From DATKXO01 sp035528995 (GTDB taxonomy: Bacteria; Planctomycetota; Phycisphaerae; UBA1845): DNA of 27,383 nt. Position 1 is the first letter of the stretch. Every line of letters starts with the position of its first letter. Of this stretch, positions 23,361 to 27,383 are shown in pieces. The stretch covers positions 1 to 27,383 of the forward strand of contig DATKXO010000415.1 in the NCBI GenBank assembly GCA_035528995.1. The letters run 5' to 3'. The translations under genes were made by a program, and so were the position numbers. A model generated the notes under the pieces. The model saw only the letters and a program-made list of their open reading frames with translations. It was not told the origin of the DNA and made no database searches.

Positions 23361-24779
23361 ATGAATCCGTCCGGCAGGGCTGATGAGCCTGTTCTGGTTG
23401 CGAACGGTCTTTGGGCGGCACTCATCGTCGCCGTTTGCTTTCCGGCGGTGCTTCTCGCCGACCAGGAGCAGGCTAGGTGCAAGGACTGCCACGCGGCACA
23501 GGCGGGACAGCTCGCCGAGTCGGTCCACCGGGCGCTGAACTGCCGGGAATGCCACCAGGGCCAGGAGTCCTACTCGGTTGCAGATGAGGAACTTGGCAGG
23601 CTGGTGCAGCGTGCCACCGGCTCGGGGGCGGCCTTCGATCACGGCGAGTCCTTCGCCGGCGCACCGGCCCGGGGGGCGACGCCCATGCTGTGCGGCAACT
23701 GCCACGCGGACGTGGAGCGGATGAACCCTTACGGGCTGCGGACGGACCAGCTCTCGCGGTACTGGACCAGCGGGCACGGCAAGGCGTTGAAGGAGCGCGG
23801 CGACGAACGGGTAGCGGTTTGCGTGGACTGCCACGGCTGGCACGATATCCTTCCCGGGCACGAACCGGGCAGCAAGACCCATCCGCTCAACGTCCCCGGG
23901 ACCTGCGCCAGGTGCCACAGCGATGCGAACCTGATGGGCGCCTACGATCTGCCGGTCGAGGTCGTGACCGAATATCGGGCGAGCGTGCACGGGCACCTGC
24001 TGCTGGAACAGAAGGACACGGGGGCGCCGACCTGCGCGACGTGCCACGGGAACCACTCGGCCATGCCGCCCGGCTTCGCCACGGTGGGCGCGGTGTGCGG
24101 TCAGTGCCACCAGCACGCGGCGCAGCAATTCGCCACCAGCGTCCACGCCGAGGCGGAGGGGCACAAAGGGTGCGTCCAGTGCCACGGCGGCGGCGAGGGC
24201 AGCCACTACCACATGATCGAGCGCATCACCCAGCCGGCGGGCGTGCTGATCCAGCGTTACGCCCACCTGCTGTCCACCGAGCCCAGCCCCACGCCGGAGC
24301 AGGTGACCGAGGCGATCCACCCGGACCCCAAACGGATCATGACCCAGGCGCTGCCGACGTGCACGGAGTGCCACGACGATCCGGCGGAGGACGAGAATCT
24401 GCCCAGGCTGTTCGCCCTGCTCGACGAGATCGCCGACGCCGAGCGGCATTACGTGCAGACGGCCGCCCGGCTCGACGAGGTGGGCCAGGGTGTGCTGCTG
24501 GTGGAGAACCAACGGTTCAAGTTCGAGGACGCCAAGACCCATTTGATCGAGCTGTCGCCCGTGCAGCACTCCCTGGACAACGACCTGGTGGCCGAGAAGG
24601 TGGCCGCACTCAATCAGGTGTGTGAAGAGGTCAACGCCGAACTCGACGAACTCCAGGCTGGGCTGCGCCTGCGGAACCTGGCGCTGATACCGATCTGGGC
24701 CTTCGCGGTGGTGTTCTCGGTGCTGCTGTACGTCAAGTACAAGATGCTGAAGCGGGCTTACGTCAAGCCGCTGGACTAG
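23361..24779 (+). CDS. Membrane-anchored nonahaem cytochrome c of a Rieske/cytochrome b complex
   Basis: A 472-residue protein. A signal or anchor segment (about 16-32) is followed by nine CXXCH motifs from residue 40 (CKDCH) to 334 (CTECH). After these come a charged, probably coiled-coil stretch (about 345-435) and a C-terminal membrane helix (about 440-458) ending in a basic tail. It is followed 21 bases later by a Rieske gene and then by cytochrome b, so it probably replaces cytochrome c1/f as the c-type subunit of a quinol-oxidising complex. Multihaem replacements of this kind are known among anaerobic bacteria, including anammox planctomycetes. ATG 23361 has AGGA upstream; GTG 23340 would add seven residues. 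Confidence 0.88.
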   Translation: MNPSGRADEPVLVANGLWAALIVAVCFPAVLLADQEQARCKDCHAAQAGQLAESVHRALNCRECHQGQESYSVADEELGRLVQRATGSGAAFDHGESFAGAPARGATPMLCGNCHADVERMNPYGLRTDQLSRYWTSGHGKALKERGDERVAVCVDCHGWHDILPGHEPGSKTHPLNVPGTCARCHSDANLMGAYDLPVEVVTEYRASVHGHLLLEQKDTGAPTCATCHGNHSAMPPGFATVGAVCGQCHQHAAQQFATSVHAEAEGHKGCVQCHGGGEGSHYHMIERITQPAGVLIQRYAHLLSTEPSPTPEQVTEAIHPDPKRIMTQALPTCTECHDDPAEDENLPRLFALLDEIADAERHYVQTAARLDEVGQGVLLVENQRFKFEDAKTHLIELSPVQHSLDNDLVAEKVAALNQVCEEVNAELDELQAGLRLRNLALIPIWAFAVVFSVLLYVKYKMLKRAYVKPLD

Positions 24780-24800
24780 GAGCCGGACCGGGTATTGGGC

Positions 24801-25238
24801 ATGGAACCGAAGGAACCGATGACGAGGCGCGGTTTTCTGGACTGGCTGATCGCGGTGTGCACGGCGGTGACGGGTGCGGCCATGGCGATCCCGGGTGTGG
24901 CTTACCTGTGGCCCGCGGCCAAGGGCGGCGGAGCGAGCAAGGTCGAGGTGGCCGGGGCGACTGATTTGCAACCGGGCCAGAGCGTCAGCGTCCAGGTGGG
25001 CAGCAAGGTGGTCATCGTGGTGCGGGCCCGATCGGGGTTCAAGGCGTTCTCGGCGAGCTGCACGCACCTGGGCTGCCTGGTGAAGTGGGACGGCGGTCGC
25101 AACGAGTTCTTCTGCCCGTGTCACGCGGCCGTTTTCGACGCGAACGGGCAGGTGGTATCCGGCCCGCCACCGGCGCCGCTGCCGGAGTACGTCGTGAAAG
25201 AGGTGGCGGACAAGGTCTTCGTTTCGGCACCGGCGTAG
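24801..25238 (+). CDS. Rieske [2Fe-2S] protein of a cytochrome bc/b6f-type complex
   Basis: A 145-residue protein. The N-terminus has a twin-arginine signal (TRRGFL at 8-13) followed by a hydrophobic helix that normally remains as a membrane anchor. The cluster boxes are CTHLGC (87-92) and CPCH (105-108); Cys87, His89, Cys105 and His108 are the expected ligands, and Cys92 and Cys107 form the disulfide. GPPPAPLPEY is the usual Pro-rich loop. It accepts an electron from quinol at the Qo site of cytochrome b and passes it to the c-type subunit, here presumably the nonahaem protein. TTG 24795 is an alternative start. An apparent intrinsic terminator lies immediately after the stop. Confidence 0.95.
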   Translation: MEPKEPMTRRGFLDWLIAVCTAVTGAAMAIPGVAYLWPAAKGGGASKVEVAGATDLQPGQSVSVQVGSKVVIVVRARSGFKAFSASCTHLGCLVKWDGGRNEFFCPCHAAVFDANGQVVSGPPPAPLPEYVVKEVADKVFVSAPA

Positions 25239-25242
25239 GGCC

Positions 25243-25267
25243 GGGCGGAGATGACGCCCTTTTTTTT
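25243..25267 (+). terminator. Rho-independent terminator-like hairpin between Rieske and cytochrome b genes
   Basis: GGGCG (25243-25247) pairs with CGCCC (25255-25259) across GAGATGA, and eight T follow (25260-25267). The stem is short, so read-through is likely and this may set subunit ratios instead of ending the operon. Confidence 0.6.
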
Positions 25268-25320
25268 AGCGGGGTTCGATTCAAGCGGTCGGGTTTGTGC
25301 CGGTTGAGGACGACGGGAAG

Positions 25321-26499
25321 ATGGGTCTGGGCAGGCGCGTAAGAGCATTCTTCGACACACGGTTCGACACCGCGACGGCCGAAGAGTTCGTCGACAAACA
25401 GATGCACAAGCGTCTGCCGCCGCACACGAGCTGGCTGCACGTGTTCGGCAGCCTGTCGCTGCTTCTGTTCATCAGTCAGACGATTACCGGCATCCTGCTT
25501 CTGATCTATTACCGGCCGACGCCGGAGGAGGCCCACAAGTCGATCCAGTACATCACCGCGGAGGTGCACTTCGGCTGGCTGTACCGTCAGGTGCACGCCT
25601 GGGGGGCGACGCTGATGATCCTGGCGGTGGTGCTGCACATGATCCGCACGTATTTCATGGGGGCCTACAAGAAGCCGCGGGAGCTGACCTGGGTGACCGG
25701 GGTGCTGATCTTCATCGTGACGATCACGTTCGGGTTCACCGGGTATCTGCTGCCCTGGAACCAGATCGCCTTCTGGGCCACAACGGTGGGGACCGAGTCG
25801 GCCAACAAAATTCCGCTGATCGGCGGGTGGCTGCAATACCTCCTGCGCGGCGGCGACGCGGTGGCCGGCGAGACGCTCTCGCGATTCTTCGTGCTGCACG
25901 TGATCATCCTGCCCTGGGTGCTGACCGGGCTGATCGTCATCCACCTGATTCTGATGCGGCTGAACAACCTCTCCACGCTGGAACCGGTCGGCGAGGAGAA
26001 GCCGGTCAAACCCGAGCACGGCATTCCGTTCTTCCCGGTGCACGTGGCCAAGGAAGGGGTCATCTTCGTGCTGCTGCTGGCGGTGCTGGTGACGCTGTCG
26101 GTGGGCTGGCCTTGGGAGATCGGCGAACCGGCCGACCCGCTCTCGACGCCCGAGCACATCAAACCGGAGTGGTACTTCCTACCCAGCTACCAGTTGCTCA
26201 AATACTTCGAGGGGGCCTACGGGGCGATCCTGGGCATCTTCGCCTGCTCGGTGCCGTTCGTGCTGCTGCTGTTCTGGCCGTTCCTGGACCGCGGCAAACA
26301 ACGGCATCCCCGGAAGCGTCCTTTGGCTGTCGGCTTCGGCATCGTGGGGCTGTTGGCCGCGTTGTTCCTGGGTTACCTGGGGCACATCTCGGAAACGGAG
26401 CGGACCTTCTTCGGGCAACGGTACCACATCGACCTGATGGGCTGGCCGCACCCGATCGAGCCGGGCGACGACGCGGAACAGCCGGCGGACCATCCGTAG
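25321..26499 (+). CDS. Cytochrome b (b6 plus subunit IV fused)
   Basis: A 392-residue membrane subunit of a quinol oxidoreductase, with about seven helices. Haem-ligand pairs are His92/His106 and His193/His208. The second pair has 14 residues between, the spacing of cytochrome b6, where mitochondrial-type cytochrome b has 13. The Qo-site PEWY is at 282-285, in the part equivalent to subunit IV, so the two b6f polypeptides are fused as in many bacteria. It passes one electron from quinol to Rieske and recycles the other through the two b haems. ATG 25321 has GAGG about 11 bases upstream; GTG 25297 is possible. It closes the nonahaem-Rieske-b operon. Confidence 0.95.
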   Translation: MGLGRRVRAFFDTRFDTATAEEFVDKQMHKRLPPHTSWLHVFGSLSLLLFISQTITGILLLIYYRPTPEEAHKSIQYITAEVHFGWLYRQVHAWGATLMILAVVLHMIRTYFMGAYKKPRELTWVTGVLIFIVTITFGFTGYLLPWNQIAFWATTVGTESANKIPLIGGWLQYLLRGGDAVAGETLSRFFVLHVIILPWVLTGLIVIHLILMRLNNLSTLEPVGEEKPVKPEHGIPFFPVHVAKEGVIFVLLLAVLVTLSVGWPWEIGEPADPLSTPEHIKPEWYFLPSYQLLKYFEGAYGAILGIFACSVPFVLLLFWPFLDRGKQRHPRKRPLAVGFGIVGLLAALFLGYLGHISETERTFFGQRYHIDLMGWPHPIEPGDDAEQPADHP

Positions 26500-26513
26500 A
26501 TCCATCCACAACG

Positions 26514-26532
26514 CCGGGGCACGGCAGCCCGG
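26514..26532. terminator. Weak hairpin between convergent genes
   Basis: CCGGG (26514-26518) and CCCGG (26528-26532) lie in the 35-base gap between the cytochrome b stop and the stop of the minus-strand gene. No T-run follows. A bidirectional terminator is possible. Confidence 0.3.
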
Positions 26533-26534
26533 GG

Positions 26535-26966
26535 TCAGTCCTTGTCGATCTGCAACAGGTCGGCCATGGTGGTCAGGTCGTCCACGGACATGGCCGTGCC
26601 GGTGGCATCGAAGGTCACCGCGAAGGCCACCTTGTTGGAGAAGAAGTAGTCGAGGGTGAACCCGTGTGGCAGTTCGTTGTTGGCGATGCGTTCGGTGACA
26701 CGGTCGAAATCGAAGGGGTTCTTGGCCCCCGGCTTGAAGACCTCTTGTTCCTGCCCGGCGAAGTTCTTGACCTGTCGGTTGATGACTCGGTACTCGCGCG
26801 GCTCGCCGGCCGCCGCGATCACCTTCTTGAGGGTCATGCCGGGTTTGACGGCGGCTCTGGCATCGCGGCCCTGCTGTGAGGGGTCAAACGAGGCGGCGCC
26901 GCCGAAATAGTAGACCGCCAGGCAAACCCCGCCGATCAGAACGATCAACACCAGGACGGCTTTCAT
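26535..26966 (-). CDS. Small membrane-anchored periplasmic protein of unknown function
   Basis: A 143-residue protein. An N-terminal hydrophobic helix (about 3-24, MKAVLVLIVLIGG) serves as an uncleaved anchor or signal peptide. After it, VKPGMTLKKVIAAAGEPREYRVI resembles the first half of the small SmpA/BamE-like fold (G-M-T-x2-x-V…G-x-P), and the second half is beta-rich (GFTLDYFFSNKVAFAVTF). That resemblance is weak and no function is assigned. ATG 26966 is well supported by AGGAGG seven bases upstream, and the extra upstream residues of the open frame are rejected. It converges on cytochrome b and probably is not part of that operon. Confidence 0.75.
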   Translation of the reverse strand: MKAVLVLIVLIGGVCLAVYYFGGAASFDPSQQGRDARAAVKPGMTLKKVIAAAGEPREYRVINRQVKNFAGQEQEVFKPGAKNPFDFDRVTERIANNELPHGFTLDYFFSNKVAFAVTFDATGTAMSVDDLTTMADLLQIDKD

Positions 26967-27172
26967 CGCGTGTCCTCCTGCCCGTTGCGATGTGTGGTCC
27001 AACGTCCGAGAACTCGGGACGCACCGCGGCACGGCAGTCTACCCCATCGGGATTCAAGCCACAATGGAGGTATTTGCGGGACAGGCGTCCGGGGCACGGA
27101 CTTCCGCGGGCAGCAGGGAAGACGCGTTCCGGCCCCGCCGGGACAGCCCTGTAGTTTTCACCATGGATGCCC

Positions 27173-27201
27173 TTGACAAGTGGCGCCTCAACAAGTTAAA
27201 T
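27173..27201 (+). promoter_or_regulatory. Promoter-like site in an AT-rich pocket
   Basis: TTGACA (27173-27178), a 17-base spacer, TTAAAT (27196-27201), followed by further ATATAA. It points out of the window. Confidence 0.45.
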
Positions 27202-27276
27202 ATATAAGCAACTCGTTGCCCGCTTCAGCAACAGGTCGGGAACAGGCGGGAGGCGGCACACATCAGGCTGAATTGG

Positions 27277-27310
27277 GAGAGAGCTGTTGACAAGGCGTCA
27301 GGGCTCTCTC
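27277..27310. repeat. Perfect 8-bp inverted repeat enclosing a TTGACA
   Basis: GAGAGAGC (27277-27284) and GCTCTCTC (27303-27310) flank an 18-base loop that contains TTGACA (27287-27292). It could be an operator-like site or an RNA hairpin in the leader of a transcript from the 27173 promoter. Confidence 0.5.
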
Positions 27311-27383
27311 ATGTTTCTTGCGAACGGTGGCTGCATAAAGACGTTTACGACCGCGTACGCCTGTCGTGCGCGGCCGGCAGCCT

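Larger units (their letters stand above)
26967..27383. other. Gene-free end of window with promoter-like elements
   Basis: 417 bases without a convincing gene. It contains the promoter-like site at 27173-27201 and the inverted repeat at 27277-27310, listed separately. A frame starting at ATG 27311 is open to the window edge (24 codons) and could be the start of a gene, but there is too little to judge. Confidence 0.45.

Noticed and set aside
1..27383. tRNA, rRNA, tmRNA, RNase P or SRP RNA genes
   Set aside because: No T-loop/CCA arrangement, rRNA core segment or conserved core motif of these RNAs was found by eye on either strand.

Overview
This is a GC-rich stretch from a diderm bacterium. 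Planctomycetota (Phycisphaerae-like) is my best guess, but only from the general character of the proteins; there is no rRNA or tRNA to test it. The diderm call is firmer, because the window encodes a secreted protein of beta-barrel type, a lipoprotein and many periplasmic cytochromes. Several genes appear to start with GTG or TTG.

Layout. Bases 1-120 are the 3' end (domains V and VI) of a group II intron whose body lies outside the window. An arsenate-reductase-like phosphatase follows on the minus strand (341-823). From 1040 to 5552 there is a housekeeping run: ispF, cysS (with a duplicated C-terminal module), then ruvC-ruvA-ruvB. A 590-base gene-free gap carries a near-consensus sigma70 promoter and hairpins. 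Next come a membrane protein with an HELLH motif, an alpha/beta hydrolase, an HtrA/DegP-type protease and a DUF971 protein. The gap from 9944 to about 10573 holds a structured region that resembles a HEARO/IscB omega RNA with no IscB gene beside it. A zinc-ribbon membrane protein and an SGNH-hydrolase-like membrane protein complete the left part.

From 12533 to 26499 almost every gene concerns electron transfer. A minus-strand operon runs beta-barrel, NHL-propeller lipoprotein, 12-haem cytochrome, and looks like an outer-membrane conduit. Divergent to it is a 19-haem cytochrome fused to a b-type membrane domain (CbcL-like architecture), whose haem region is built from a duplicated seven-haem module. 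Convergent to that is a 10-haem NapC/NirT-type membrane cytochrome (ImcH-like). Divergent again is an operon of a 9-haem membrane-anchored cytochrome, a Rieske protein and a cytochrome b6/subunit-IV fusion. Together these encode 50 c-type haem motifs: 47 CXXCH, two CX3CH and one CX4CH.

Working model (inference). The Rieske/cytochrome b/nonahaem complex, the NapC-like protein and the CbcL-like protein are three different quinol-linked entry points at the inner membrane. The 12-haem protein with the barrel and propeller would carry electrons across the outer membrane, to or from an extracellular partner. The window ends with a small anchored protein of unknown role and a gene-free tail with promoter-like and inverted-repeat sequences.
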